NCBI GenBank assembly: GCA_947452555.1
Contig: CANGDH010000001.1
Coordinates: 62,001-126,000, forward strand
Reading direction: 5' to 3'
DNA: 64,000 nucleotides
From: Bacteroidota bacterium
GTDB lineage: Bacteria; Bacteroidota; Bacteroidia; Chitinophagales; Chitinophagaceae
This document shows positions 25,997 through 34,538 of the stretch, piece after piece (positions within the stretch are counted from its first letter, which is position 1; each line of letters starts with the position of its first letter). The notes beneath the pieces are model-generated. The model worked only from the letters and a program-made list of their open reading frames with translations. It made no database searches and was not told the DNA's origin. A program made the position numbers and the translations under genes.

Positions 25997-26647
25997 ATGA
26001 AATTTTTTATTGACACTGGCAATTTGGCTCAAATCAAAGAAGCAAACGACTTAGGCATCTTAGACGGGGTTACAACCAATCCTTCTTTAATGGCTCAAGT
26101 AGGTGTTAAAGGAGAAGCGGCAATTGCGGATCATTATAAAGCTATTTGCGAATTAGTAGACGGCGATATCAGTGCAGAAGTATTGTCTACCAATTTTGCT
26201 ACAATGGTTGAAGAAGGGAAAAAATTAGCTGCTATTCATAAGAATATAGTAGTAAAAGTTCCAATGATCAAGGACGGTATTAAAGCAATTAAATGGTTTA
26301 CCGATAACGGCATCCGTACCAATTGTACTTTAGTTTTTTCAGCAGGCCAAGCTATATTAGCTGCTAAAGCTGGTGCAACTTATGTTTCTCCATTTATCGG
26401 CAGAATTGATGATAGTTCTTGGGATGGAATGGAATTGATAGCGCAAATTAGACATATATACGATGTTCAAGGATTCGATACGCAAATATTAGCGGCTTCC
26501 ATTAGAAACGCCTTGCATATTGTTAAGGCTGCAGAATCAGGTGCAGATGTTTGCACTTGTCCTTTAGATTCTATCTTAGGCTTACTAAAACATCCATTAA
26601 CGGATATAGGTTTAGCTAAGTTTTTAGAAGACGCAAAGAAGATGTAA
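25997..26647 (+). CDS. Transaldolase / fructose-6-phosphate aldolase family
   Basis: This 216-residue protein belongs to the short transaldolase family (TalC/FSA size). It begins MKFFIDTGNLAQIKEAND with GVTTNPSLMAQ. The Schiff-base Lys lies in NIVVKVPMI, followed by TNCTLVFSAGQAILAAKAGA, SPFIGRIDD and QILAASIRNALHI. It acts in the non-oxidative pentose phosphate pathway or as a fructose-6-phosphate aldolase. Telling these apart needs active-site comparison, so the symbol is left open. It is monocistronic, with the SRP RNA terminator before it and a strong terminator after it. Confidence 0.93.
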   Translation: MKFFIDTGNLAQIKEANDLGILDGVTTNPSLMAQVGVKGEAAIADHYKAICELVDGDISAEVLSTNFATMVEEGKKLAAIHKNIVVKVPMIKDGIKAIKWFTDNGIRTNCTLVFSAGQAILAAKAGATYVSPFIGRIDDSSWDGMELIAQIRHIYDVQGFDTQILAASIRNALHIVKAAESGADVCTCPLDSILGLLKHPLTDIGLAKFLEDAKKM

Positions 26648-26673
26648 ATCTATAATCAAATAATTTTTCAAAA

Positions 26674-26704
26674 TGAGTCTCCACAAGAGGCTCATTTTTT
26701 TTTT
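26674..26704 (+). terminator. Rho-independent terminator after the transaldolase gene
   Basis: TGAGTCTC (26674-26681) pairs with GAGGCTCA (26687-26694, one G-T pair), with loop CACAA and a run of ten T's. Confidence 0.9.
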
Positions 26705-26740
26705 GTACCAGCTTTGTAGAAGCGAAGTCAGCTAGAATAC

Positions 26741-26770
26741 TTACATAAGTGACATAAATCACTTATGTAA
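26741..26770. promoter_or_regulatory. Perfect 12-bp inverted repeat, Crp/Fnr-type operator candidate
   Basis: TTACATAAGTGA and TCACTTATGTAA form a perfect palindrome around a 6-base spacer CATAAA. Its core GTGA-N6-TCAC has the spacing of Crp/Fnr-family sites. The centre lies about 52 bases before the ATG of the SQR-like gene. No T-run follows, so it is not a terminator. The same GTGA-N6-TCAC core occurs before the efflux operon at 28482-28495. Confidence 0.65.
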
Positions 26771-26807
26771 ATAAAAAGAAAGTCGAGCTTTACTCAAAAT
26801 ACATAGT

Positions 26808-28268
26808 ATGGCAAAGATATTAATTCTCGGAGCAGGTGTTGCTGGACATACAGCCGCTGCCTATTTGCAAAGAGGGCTTAATAAGAAACACGAAATTACA
26901 GTTGTGTCTCCTACTAGCACTTATCAGTGGATTCCCTCCAACATTTGGGTGGGTGTAGGCCGAATGACGCCAGAAGAAATTAAATTCGATTTAAGGCCGC
27001 TTTATAAAAAATGGGGTATTAATTTTGTTCAAGCAAAAGCACAAACTTTTTTTCCAGAAGGAGATACTGAAATTAATTCTGCATATGTAGAAGTTGAATA
27101 TACTAGTAAAGAGGAAGCAGGGTTAAAGCTAAAATTAGAATATGATTATTTAATAAATGCTACAGGCCCTAAACTAAATTTTGAAGCAACAGAGGGATTG
27201 GCGCCAGGTAATGGTAATATTGCATCCGTATGTACATTTGGTCATGCAAGTCATGCTTGGGAACTATTTCAAGAAAAATTAGATCTTATGCAGAATGGCC
27301 AAAAACAAATTTTTGTAATTGGCACTGGACATCCAACTGCAACTTGTCAAGGTGCAGCATTTGAATATATTTTAAATGTTGATTTTGAAATTAAAAGAAG
27401 AGGTCTTGAAAAATTCGCTGAAGTAGTATGGATTACCAATGAATACGAATTAGGTGATTTTGGTATGGGAGGAGCCTTTATTCCTAAAGGGGGGTTTATT
27501 TCAAATACCAAACTCTTCGCAGAATCTTATTTCGTGGAACGTAATATTACATGGATAAAAAGAGCAGGAGTAAAAAAACTAGATGATCATAAAATTTATT
27601 ACGAAAATTTAGATGGTGAATATTTAGAGCAAGTATATGATTTTGCCATGTTGATACCAGGTTTTGCTGGACATGGTTTCAACGCCTTTGATAAGAATGG
27701 GGAGGATATTTCAACCAAATTGTTTGCGCCAAGTGGGTTAATGAAAGTGGACGCAGACTATACACAAAAACCATTTGAACAATGGTCCATTAATGATTGG
27801 CCAGAGACGTATCAAAATCCTAGTTATCCTAATATTTTCGCACCAGGAATTGCGTTTGCACCACCACATTCTATTTCAAAGCCTATGTCAAGTAAGAATG
27901 GGACTGCCATATTTGCATCAGCTCCAAGAACCGGGATGCCGTCTGGAATTATGGGTAAAGTAACAGCTGACAATATTATAGATTGGATTAAAACAGGAAA
28001 TGCAATAATGAAACATAAAGCATCCATGGGTAGAATGGGTGCTGCTTGTATAGTATCTGCAGGATACGGAATGAGTAAAGGTACTGCAGCCACCATGACA
28101 GTAAATCCTGTAGTGCCCGACTGGGACAAGTATCCTGACTGGGGAAGAGATATCAATACCACTATGGGAGAACCAGGTTTAGCAGGACATTGGTTGAAAT
28201 GGTTTATGCACTATATGTTCTTATATAAAGCAAAGGGTAAGCCATTTTGGTGGTTGATTCCAGAATAG
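26808..28268 (+). CDS. Sulfide:quinone oxidoreductase-like FAD flavoprotein
   Basis: The 486-residue protein starts with a dinucleotide-binding fold MAKILILGAGVAGHTAAAYL (GAGVAG at 8-13) and has the two-Rossmann layout of the sulfide:quinone oxidoreductase group. Two conserved Cys positions are visible, Cys142 (SVCTFGHAS) and Cys180 (PTATCQGAAFEY). The position of the third catalytic Cys reads FAPGIAFAPPHS without Cys, so redox chemistry may differ. The C-terminus is Trp/Phe-rich and amphipathic (LKWFMHYMFLYKAKGKPFWW), as expected for membrane-surface docking to quinone. Likely role: oxidation of sulfide or a related sulfur species. A palindromic operator lies upstream, and a small conserved-looking gene and an RND efflux operon follow. 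Confidence 0.8.
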   Translation: MAKILILGAGVAGHTAAAYLQRGLNKKHEITVVSPTSTYQWIPSNIWVGVGRMTPEEIKFDLRPLYKKWGINFVQAKAQTFFPEGDTEINSAYVEVEYTSKEEAGLKLKLEYDYLINATGPKLNFEATEGLAPGNGNIASVCTFGHASHAWELFQEKLDLMQNGQKQIFVIGTGHPTATCQGAAFEYILNVDFEIKRRGLEKFAEVVWITNEYELGDFGMGGAFIPKGGFISNTKLFAESYFVERNITWIKRAGVKKLDDHKIYYENLDGEYLEQVYDFAMLIPGFAGHGFNAFDKNGEDISTKLFAPSGLMKVDADYTQKPFEQWSINDWPETYQNPSYPNIFAPGIAFAPPHSISKPMSSKNGTAIFASAPRTGMPSGIMGKVTADNIIDWIKTGNAIMKHKASMGRMGAACIVSAGYGMSKGTAATMTVNPVVPDWDKYPDWGRDINTTMGEPGLAGHWLKWFMHYMFLYKAKGKPFWWLIPE

Positions 28269-28304
28269 AAAACTCTAAAATTATTTCATTATAAAAATAC
28301 AATT

Positions 28305-28466
28305 ATGGAAAACAGATTAATTATAACAAAGTATTCAGATCAATATTATCCTCCAACTCCTAATAATTTCACTTTATTTTTAAGAAAGTCTGTGATATTT
28401 CAAATTATTAGATTTTTCATTTTGAATTATAAAATCATGAAGATTCTAGTTAAAGGACATTCGTAA
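28305..28466 (+). CDS. Small protein of 53 residues between the SQR-like gene and the efflux operon
   Basis: An ATG at 28305 opens 53 codons ending with TAA at 28464-28466. The sequence starts MENRLIITKYSDQYYPPTPN and continues with a hydrophobic/aromatic stretch SVIFQIIRFFILNYKIMKIL and a short tail VKGHS. Codon use looks like neighbouring genes, and the peptide is not a shadow of another frame. From memory, short proteins of this pattern accompany SQR-like genes in related genomes; that is unverified. The amphipathic second half suggests membrane or membrane-protein binding. It lies 36 bases after the SQR-like gene and is probably cotranscribed with it. Confidence 0.6.
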   Translation: MENRLIITKYSDQYYPPTPNNFTLFLRKSVIFQIIRFFILNYKIMKILVKGHS

Positions 28467-28481
28467 AATTACATGTGCTAG

Positions 28482-28495
28482 GTGACAATTGTCAC
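28482..28495. promoter_or_regulatory. Perfect palindrome GTGACAATTGTCAC, Crp/Fnr-type operator candidate
   Basis: This 14-bp perfect palindrome contains GTGA-N6-TCAC, the same core as the site at 26741-26770. Its centre is about 41 bases upstream of the transcription start predicted from the -7 element at 28518-28525. That is the classical position for class II activation by Crp/Fnr proteins. Confidence 0.65.
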
Positions 28496-28517
28496 ACCAA
28501 TTAGGATTTTACAAAAC

Positions 28518-28525
28518 TACTTTTG
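28518..28525 (+). promoter_or_regulatory. -7 promoter element (TACTTTTG) of the efflux operon
   Basis: TACTTTTG fits TAnnTTTG. It ends 18 bases before the TolC-like gene's ATG at 28544 and lies downstream of the palindromic operator at activator spacing. No -33 TTG is evident, fitting an activator-dependent promoter. Confidence 0.6.
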
Positions 28526-28543
28526 TAATTCTAATAAAAACAT

Positions 28544-29878
28544 ATGTCAGCATATACTTCCAACAAATTAAAGATCCGAAAATTATCATTAGTATTTATA
28601 CTATTGACGAGCGCTTTTAATATAAATGCGCAATCATCCAATCAGAAGCTAGTTTTAGACGAGGCAATACAAAAAGCGTTGCTTGGGAATAGGCAAGTAG
28701 CCATTGCCCAAAATGACGAAGCCATAGCGAAATCAAATTACACACAAACAAGTGCAATTTGGATGCCTCAGGTTAATTTATCACAAGTTGGCTACAGTAC
28801 TAATAATCCATTAAATGCGTTTGGGTTTAAATTACAACAAGCAAGTATTCAACAATCAGATTTCAGCCCCAGTTTATTAAATAATCCTGCTATAACTGCA
28901 AATTATACTTCGCAGATTACTATTCAGCAACCAATTGTCAATTTAGATATGTTGTACATGCGCAAAGCAGCTAAACAACAAATTGAATTGTATGCTAATC
29001 AATCTAAAAGGACAAAAGAAGCAATTAAGATGCAGGTTGTGCAAGCTTATTTATACTTAGAATTATCATATCAAGTTGCAACAGTGACGAAACAAAGTTT
29101 AGAAACTATTAATTCAATTTACAAATTCACATCAGACCGACTGGCACAGGGAATGATTCAAAAATCAGATGTATTAAATGTGGAAGTGCAGGTTAAATTA
29201 GCGGAAGTTCAGTATAATCAAAGTGTATCTCAGATTGCAACCATATCAGATCAGTTAAGCGTTTTAATGCATGCGCCACTTGGGATTGTTTATGAAATTG
29301 CACCATATCAATTAACTAATATAGAAAATGCGTCAATGGAAGTTTCTTTACTTAGAGCTGATATTAAAGCTATGAATGCTGCAATGAGTTCTTATGATCT
29401 TGCAATTAAAAGTACCAAACTAGCCTGGTTGCCAAAACTAAATAGTTTTGCTAATTATCAAATTAACGACAAGTCAATTAATTTAAATGGTCCTAATTCT
29501 TATTTGGCTGGAGTGCAATTATCTTGGGATATATTTAAAGGGAATCAGTATAAAAACAAAGCCAATACACAAGTTTTAGAGAAGCATAAAGTGGCGATTC
29601 AATTAGAAAATCAAATTGAACAAGGTACTGTAGAAATTAGAAAAACTAAAAGAAGTATTTCAGATGCTAATTATAAAATTGCACAACAGAATAACGCAGT
29701 GGACCAAGCAGAAGAAGCACTTAGGATTATTCAAAATAGATTTATTCAAGGTTTGATAAATACAAATGATGTACTAGTAGCACAAACGCAATTGTCAAAC
29801 CAAAAATTACTTTATGCTCAAGCAGTTTTCGAGCAAAAGTCTGCTATTAACTACCTTGATTTTTTAACAACAAAATAA
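28544..29878 (+). CDS. TolC-family outer membrane efflux protein
   Basis: The 444-residue protein has a signal peptide (about residues 1-30, ending INAQ) and the repeated alpha-helical pattern of the TolC family. It starts KLVLDEAIQKALLGNRQVAI, and each half carries long coiled-coil helices (KRTKEAIKMQVVQAYLYLEL and later EEALRIIQNRFIQGLINTND). It forms the outer-membrane exit duct of a tripartite pump. It is the first gene of an operon with an adaptor and an RND permease, transcribed from a promoter with a Crp/Fnr-type operator. Confidence 0.93.
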   Translation: MSAYTSNKLKIRKLSLVFILLTSAFNINAQSSNQKLVLDEAIQKALLGNRQVAIAQNDEAIAKSNYTQTSAIWMPQVNLSQVGYSTNNPLNAFGFKLQQASIQQSDFSPSLLNNPAITANYTSQITIQQPIVNLDMLYMRKAAKQQIELYANQSKRTKEAIKMQVVQAYLYLELSYQVATVTKQSLETINSIYKFTSDRLAQGMIQKSDVLNVEVQVKLAEVQYNQSVSQIATISDQLSVLMHAPLGIVYEIAPYQLTNIENASMEVSLLRADIKAMNAAMSSYDLAIKSTKLAWLPKLNSFANYQINDKSINLNGPNSYLAGVQLSWDIFKGNQYKNKANTQVLEKHKVAIQLENQIEQGTVEIRKTKRSISDANYKIAQQNNAVDQAEEALRIIQNRFIQGLINTNDVLVAQTQLSNQKLLYAQAVFEQKSAINYLDFLTTK

Positions 29879-29900
29879 TTACAATTTTAAATAGAATACA

Positions 29901-31004
29901 ATGAAATATAAAAATAAATTAGCTTTGATTTCGGTTTTGATATTGTCCATTTTTACATTTTCATGCGCTAGTAAGGAAACTAAAAACACAGAAGATAATA
30001 CTACAAGTATTAATGTAATATTGGGCAAATCTGCTGTGAATACCAAAACAGTAAATATGGAATTAACTGGTCAGGTAGAATCTGCACATGCAAGTAATAT
30101 TGCAACAAGAATTATGGGATATGTTACTAAAATTTATGTGAAAGTAGGAGATAAAGTAAATGCAGGTCAATTATTATTCTCAATAAATAGTACGGACATT
30201 TTAGCTAAGAAGGGGCAGGTAGATGCCTCCGTAAGACAAGCGGAAGCTGCATTGCATGTTGCTCAAAAAGATTTTGATAGATATACAGTCTTGTATAAAC
30301 AAGCTAGTGCTTCCGCAAAAGAATTAGAACAAGTGAATTTACAATACCAGTCTGCAAAGTCTGGTGTAGATGCTGCAAAATCTATGCAAGCAGAAGTAAT
30401 TGCTCAATTGACTTATGCAAATGTAGTAGCGCCATTTTCTGGAGTAATCACTCAAAAATTAGCTGACGAAGGAAGTTTAGCAAATCCAGGCATGCCTATT
30501 TTGACAATTGAACAATCAGGAACTTTACAAATAAGTGCTATGGCACCTGAAAACAGTATAGCAAATTTAAAGCTTGGTGAAAATGCAGCAGTTACTATAA
30601 GTGCTGCTAATATTAATTTCATTGGAAAAATAACACAAATCAATCCTTCTTCACAATTAACTGGAGGTCAATATATTATTAAAGTTTCTATTCCAAATAC
30701 TGTTTCAAATAAAGTTTTAGCAGGGATGTATGCAAACCTATTAATTCAAAATAGTAAAACAGTTAAGTTAGACACAAATAGTTATAAGAACTTATTAGTA
30801 CCTGCATCTGCTATTATATATAGAGATCAATTAACAGGAATTTATACAGTGGGGTCTCAAAATACAGCATTGTTAAGATGGGTTCGTTTAGGAAATAATT
30901 TTGGAAATAATATAGAAGTACTTTCTGGTTTAGCTAAGGAAGAATCATATATTATAAGTGCGGATGGCAAATTATTCAATGGTGCTAAAATAAAAATTAA
31001 ATAA
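29901..31004 (+). CDS. RND efflux periplasmic adaptor (membrane fusion protein)
   Basis: The 367-residue protein has a lipoprotein signal (ILSIFTFSC, Cys22). The HlyD/AcrA layout follows: a split lipoyl domain (IYVKVGDKVNAGQLLFSINS and FSGVITQKLADEGSLANPGM), an alpha-hairpin rich in Ala and Gln between the halves, and beta-barrel and membrane-proximal domains. It links the RND permease to the TolC-like duct. Its stop overlaps the permease start by one base (TAATG), giving tight coupling. Confidence 0.93.
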   Translation: MKYKNKLALISVLILSIFTFSCASKETKNTEDNTTSINVILGKSAVNTKTVNMELTGQVESAHASNIATRIMGYVTKIYVKVGDKVNAGQLLFSINSTDILAKKGQVDASVRQAEAALHVAQKDFDRYTVLYKQASASAKELEQVNLQYQSAKSGVDAAKSMQAEVIAQLTYANVVAPFSGVITQKLADEGSLANPGMPILTIEQSGTLQISAMAPENSIANLKLGENAAVTISAANINFIGKITQINPSSQLTGGQYIIKVSIPNTVSNKVLAGMYANLLIQNSKTVKLDTNSYKNLLVPASAIIYRDQLTGIYTVGSQNTALLRWVRLGNNFGNNIEVLSGLAKEESYIISADGKLFNGAKIKIK

Positions 31005-34000
31005 TGGAAAAAGGACTATCAGGTAATATCGCTAAAGCATTTTTACAGTCAAAATTAACCATTTTGTTAATGGTAGCTTTTCTATTAATAGGAGGCTATA
31101 GTACTATGTTAATGCCCAGAGAGGAAGAGCCTCAAATAAAAGTACCAATGGCTGATATCTTTTTGGGATATCCTGGTGCTTCTCCAAAGGATGTAGAAAC
31201 AAAAGTAGCAGCGCCAATGGAAAAAATAATTTCCAATATAAAAGGAGTTGAGTACGTTTATTCCACTTCTATGAAGGGGCAAGTAATGTTGATTGTTCAG
31301 TTTTATGTAGGCGAAGATGTAGAGAAATCTATGGTAAAATTATATAGTGAATTATTAAAGAACATGGATAAGATGCCGCAAGGTACTACGATGCCATTAA
31401 TTAAAACTAGGGCAATTGACGACGTTCCAGTATTGTCTTTTACAATTTGGGGTGAAAATTATGACGACCACCGATTAAAATTAATTGGACAAGAACTTGC
31501 TAATGAAGTAAAAAAAATCCCAAATGTATCTGATATTAATATTCTAGGCGGAAGAGGGAAGGAAGTTAAAGTTGTTTTAGATAAATCAAAAATGACTTCA
31601 AATCATGTAGATTTTCTATCTATTACTAAAGCTATTCAGGCAAGTAATGCAGAAATGGCTAGTGGATCCATTTTACACAATGATACTAGTTTCTCTGTGC
31701 AGACAGGTAATTTTTTAACATCTTCTGATGATGTTGCAGCTTTGGTGGTTGGTATGAATGCTGGTATGCCAGTTTACTTAAAACAAATTGCTACTATTGA
31801 AGAGGGCCCAGCAACTGCCTCTCAATATGTATTTTTTGGTTATGGTAAGGCAGATAGTTTAGGTTCAAAATTCAAATCAACTTATCCAGCAGTTACTTTT
31901 GCAATTGCAAAAAAGCAAGGAGCTGATGCAATGAAATTATCGGATGAAATTTTACATAAAATTGAGTCACTGAAAAAAGATTTAATCCCATCGGACGTTC
32001 AAGTATCAACTACTAGAAATTATGGGGAATCAGCTGCGGACAAAGTTGGTGAGTTATTATTTCACTTATTTATTGCAATTGTAGTGGTTACCTTATTCGT
32101 GATGCTTGCTATGGGATGGAGAGGAGGACTGGTTGTGTTTTTGTCGGTGCCAGTTACTTTTGCACTTACTTTATTTGCTTATTATGCCTTGGATTATACC
32201 TTAAATAGGATCACGCTTTTTGCATTGGTATTTATAACAGGTATAGTAGTGGATGACTCAATTATTATTGCAGAAAATATGCATAGGCATTTTAAAATGC
32301 GAAAATTACCGCCATTGCAAGCTGCAATTTATGCAATTAATGAAGTGGGTAATCCAACTATACTGGCTACTTTTACAGTTGTGGCTGCGGTATTACCAAT
32401 GGCATTTGTGTCTGGCTTAATGGGACCTTATATGAGTCCAATGCCAATTGGGGCTTCTATTGCTATGTTACTTTCATTAATCGTAGCGCTTACATTAACA
32501 CCATATTTAGGATATATATTTCTAAGAGAAAAAGAGAAGATTGGCGTTGAACATAATGACAATCATGGTTCTAACTTAGAAGCATCTGGCATTTACAAAA
32601 TTTATAAACGTGTAATTAATCCAATGTTAGAAGAGCGTTGGAAGCGATGGGCATTTGTAATGGGAACGGTGGTTGTTTTATTAGCATCTATGGTACTTTT
32701 CTACACAAAATCTGTAGCGGTTAAAATGTTGCCATTTGATAATAAAAATGAGTTTCAAGTAGTGATAGATATGCCGGAGGGGACAACCTTAGAAAAAACA
32801 CAAGCAGTTGCAGCCGATATCTCGTCTTATATTGGAAAGCAAACAATGGTAGAGAATTATCAGGCATATGTAGGTACTTCAGGGCCTATAAGTTTTAATG
32901 GTTTAGTAAGACACTATGATTTAAGACGTGGAGAGAATGTAGCTGATATTCAAGTGAATCTAGTTGACAAAACAAAGAGAAGTATTCAAAGCCATGATAT
33001 TGCAAAAGGAATGCGTACAGACATCATTAAAATTGGTTCAAAATATAATGCCAATGTAAAAATTGTAGAGTTGCCACCTGGCCCTCCAGTGCTTTCAACT
33101 TTAGTTGCTGAAATATATGGCCCTAATTATAATGAACAAATTGCAATAGGTAAACAAGTTAAAAACTTATTTAACAAAACAGCCGATGTAGTAGATGTAG
33201 ACTGGATGGTTGAAGACGACGAAATGGAATTTAAAATTAAAGTGGATAAAGAGAAGGCAATGAGACAGGGTGTAGTTACTGCACAAGTAGCCGCACTAGT
33301 TAATGGAGCGCTTTCAGGTATGGTAGCTGGCAATTTAAATCAACCTAATTCATATAGTCAAATTCCAGTTAGATTACAATTAAAGGATGCGGATAAGTCA
33401 AGTATGGAGAATATACTTTCTTTAAATGTCTTGGGTATGCAGGGAAATATGGTTCCTTTAAGAGATATTGTAAACGTAAGCTCTGTTTTGAAAGACAAGA
33501 GTATTTATAGAAAAAATCAAAAGGAAGTAGTATATGTAATGGCAGATATGGCCGGTAAGCTTGAAAGTCCATTTTATGCAATTACTAAAATGTCCGATAG
33601 TTTAAAAAACATTAAAATGCCAGCTGGGTTTACTTTAAACGAAGAGTATAGCAAACAACCCACTAAGTTAGATGTGTATTCATTAAAATGGGATGGAGAA
33701 TGGCAAATCACTTTGGAAGTTTTTAGAGACTTAGGGATCGCATTTTTAGTGGTTATATTAGTTATTTACATGTTGATAGTTGGTTGGTTTCAAAATTTCA
33801 CGGTGCCTTTAATTATGCTTGCAGCTATTCCTCTTTCTTTAATTGGAATTTTAGTGGGTCATTGGATAATGGGAGCTTACTTTACTGCTACTTCTATGAT
33901 TGGATTTATTGCACTAGCAGGGGTGATGGTAAGAAACTCAATTCTATTAATTGACTTTATCAATATCAGAATTGACGAAGGAGTGCCTTTGAAACAGGCA

Positions 34001-34204
34001 ATAATAGAGGCAGGTGCAGTAAGAACAACACCTATTTTATTAACAGCAGGGGCTGTTGCGTTAGGAGCAGTTATTATATTATTTGACCCTGTATTCCAAG
34101 GATTAGCCATTTCTTTAATGGGAGGAACTGTTACTTCTACCTTTTTGACCTTGATTGTAGTTCCTTTATTGTATTATAAAATGATGAGAAATAAAATAAA
34201 ATAA
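31004..34204 (+). CDS. RND efflux transporter permease
   Basis: This 1066-residue protein is a full AcrB/CusA-type permease with twelve membrane helices. The first helix is followed by LMPREEEPQIKVPMADIFLG, and the porter domain includes PQGTTMPLIKTRAIDDVPVL. The proton-relay helix contains VFITGIVVDDSIIIAENMHR with the paired Asp residues, and a second such helix reads FIALAGVMVRNSILLIDFIN. Substrate class is uncertain: the sequence is closer to hydrophobe-type than to strict heavy-metal pumps, and no Met-lined metal relay was recognised. The PII-like and SQR-like neighbours suggest export linked to sulfur or metal stress. Confidence 0.94.
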   Translation: MEKGLSGNIAKAFLQSKLTILLMVAFLLIGGYSTMLMPREEEPQIKVPMADIFLGYPGASPKDVETKVAAPMEKIISNIKGVEYVYSTSMKGQVMLIVQFYVGEDVEKSMVKLYSELLKNMDKMPQGTTMPLIKTRAIDDVPVLSFTIWGENYDDHRLKLIGQELANEVKKIPNVSDINILGGRGKEVKVVLDKSKMTSNHVDFLSITKAIQASNAEMASGSILHNDTSFSVQTGNFLTSSDDVAALVVGMNAGMPVYLKQIATIEEGPATASQYVFFGYGKADSLGSKFKSTYPAVTFAIAKKQGADAMKLSDEILHKIESLKKDLIPSDVQVSTTRNYGESAADKVGELLFHLFIAIVVVTLFVMLAMGWRGGLVVFLSVPVTFALTLFAYYALDYTLNRITLFALVFITGIVVDDSIIIAENMHRHFKMRKLPPLQAAIYAINEVGNPTILATFTVVAAVLPMAFVSGLMGPYMSPMPIGASIAMLLSLIVALTLTPYLGYIFLREKEKIGVEHNDNHGSNLEASGIYKIYKRVINPMLEERWKRWAFVMGTVVVLLASMVLFYTKSVAVKMLPFDNKNEFQVVIDMPEGTTLEKTQAVAADISSYIGKQTMVENYQAYVGTSGPISFNGLVRHYDLRRGENVADIQVNLVDKTKRSIQSHDIAKGMRTDIIKIGSKYNANVKIVELPPGPPVLSTLVAEIYGPNYNEQIAIGKQVKNLFNKTADVVDVDWMVEDDEMEFKIKVDKEKAMRQGVVTAQVAALVNGALSGMVAGNLNQPNSYSQIPVRLQLKDADKSSMENILSLNVLGMQGNMVPLRDIVNVSSVLKDKSIYRKNQKEVVYVMADMAGKLESPFYAITKMSDSLKNIKMPAGFTLNEEYSKQPTKLDVYSLKWDGEWQITLEVFRDLGIAFLVVILVIYMLIVGWFQNFTVPLIMLAAIPLSLIGILVGHWIMGAYFTATSMIGFIALAGVMVRNSILLIDFINIRIDEGVPLKQAIIEAGAVRTTPILLTAGAVALGAVIILFDPVFQGLAISLMGGTVTSTFLTLIVVPLLYYKMMRNKIK

Positions 34205-34215
34205 ATTGTACAACT

Positions 34216-34524
34216 ATGAAATTATTAATTGTAGCAGCAATAAAAGAGTATAATGAAACAGTGGGAACTATTTTGAAAGAAGCCTCTATCCCAGTTTTCA
34301 GTATTACGGATATGACAGGAATTAAAAATGGAATTGACTCAAGTTTATTAGACGATTGGTTTAGTAGAGGCGTAGGTAAATTTGATTCAATATTCGTTTT
34401 TTGTTTTACTACAGAAGCTAATACTGAACTTGCATTATCCCTTATCACTAAATTTAATGAAAAAGAAGCCTTAGCTTTTCCAATAAGAGCATTTGTCTTG
34501 CCAGTTGAAAAATTCTTAAAATAA
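34216..34524 (+). CDS. Small PII-like protein of the efflux operon
   Basis: This 102-residue protein begins MKLLIVAAIKEYNETVGTIL and continues IPVFSITDMTG. The pattern is a ferredoxin-like beta-alpha-beta start, as in PII, CutA and DUF3240-type proteins known to lie beside RND efflux genes. The canonical PII T-loop Tyr motif is absent, so it is not a standard GlnB. It starts 11 bases after the permease stop and is clearly in the operon. A regulatory role, sensing a nucleotide or metal and acting on the pump, is an inference from other PII-like proteins. I could not place it in a named family with certainty. Confidence 0.7.
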   Translation: MKLLIVAAIKEYNETVGTILKEASIPVFSITDMTGIKNGIDSSLLDDWFSRGVGKFDSIFVFCFTTEANTELALSLITKFNEKEALAFPIRAFVLPVEKFLK

Positions 34525-34538
34525 ATAAATTATAAAAA

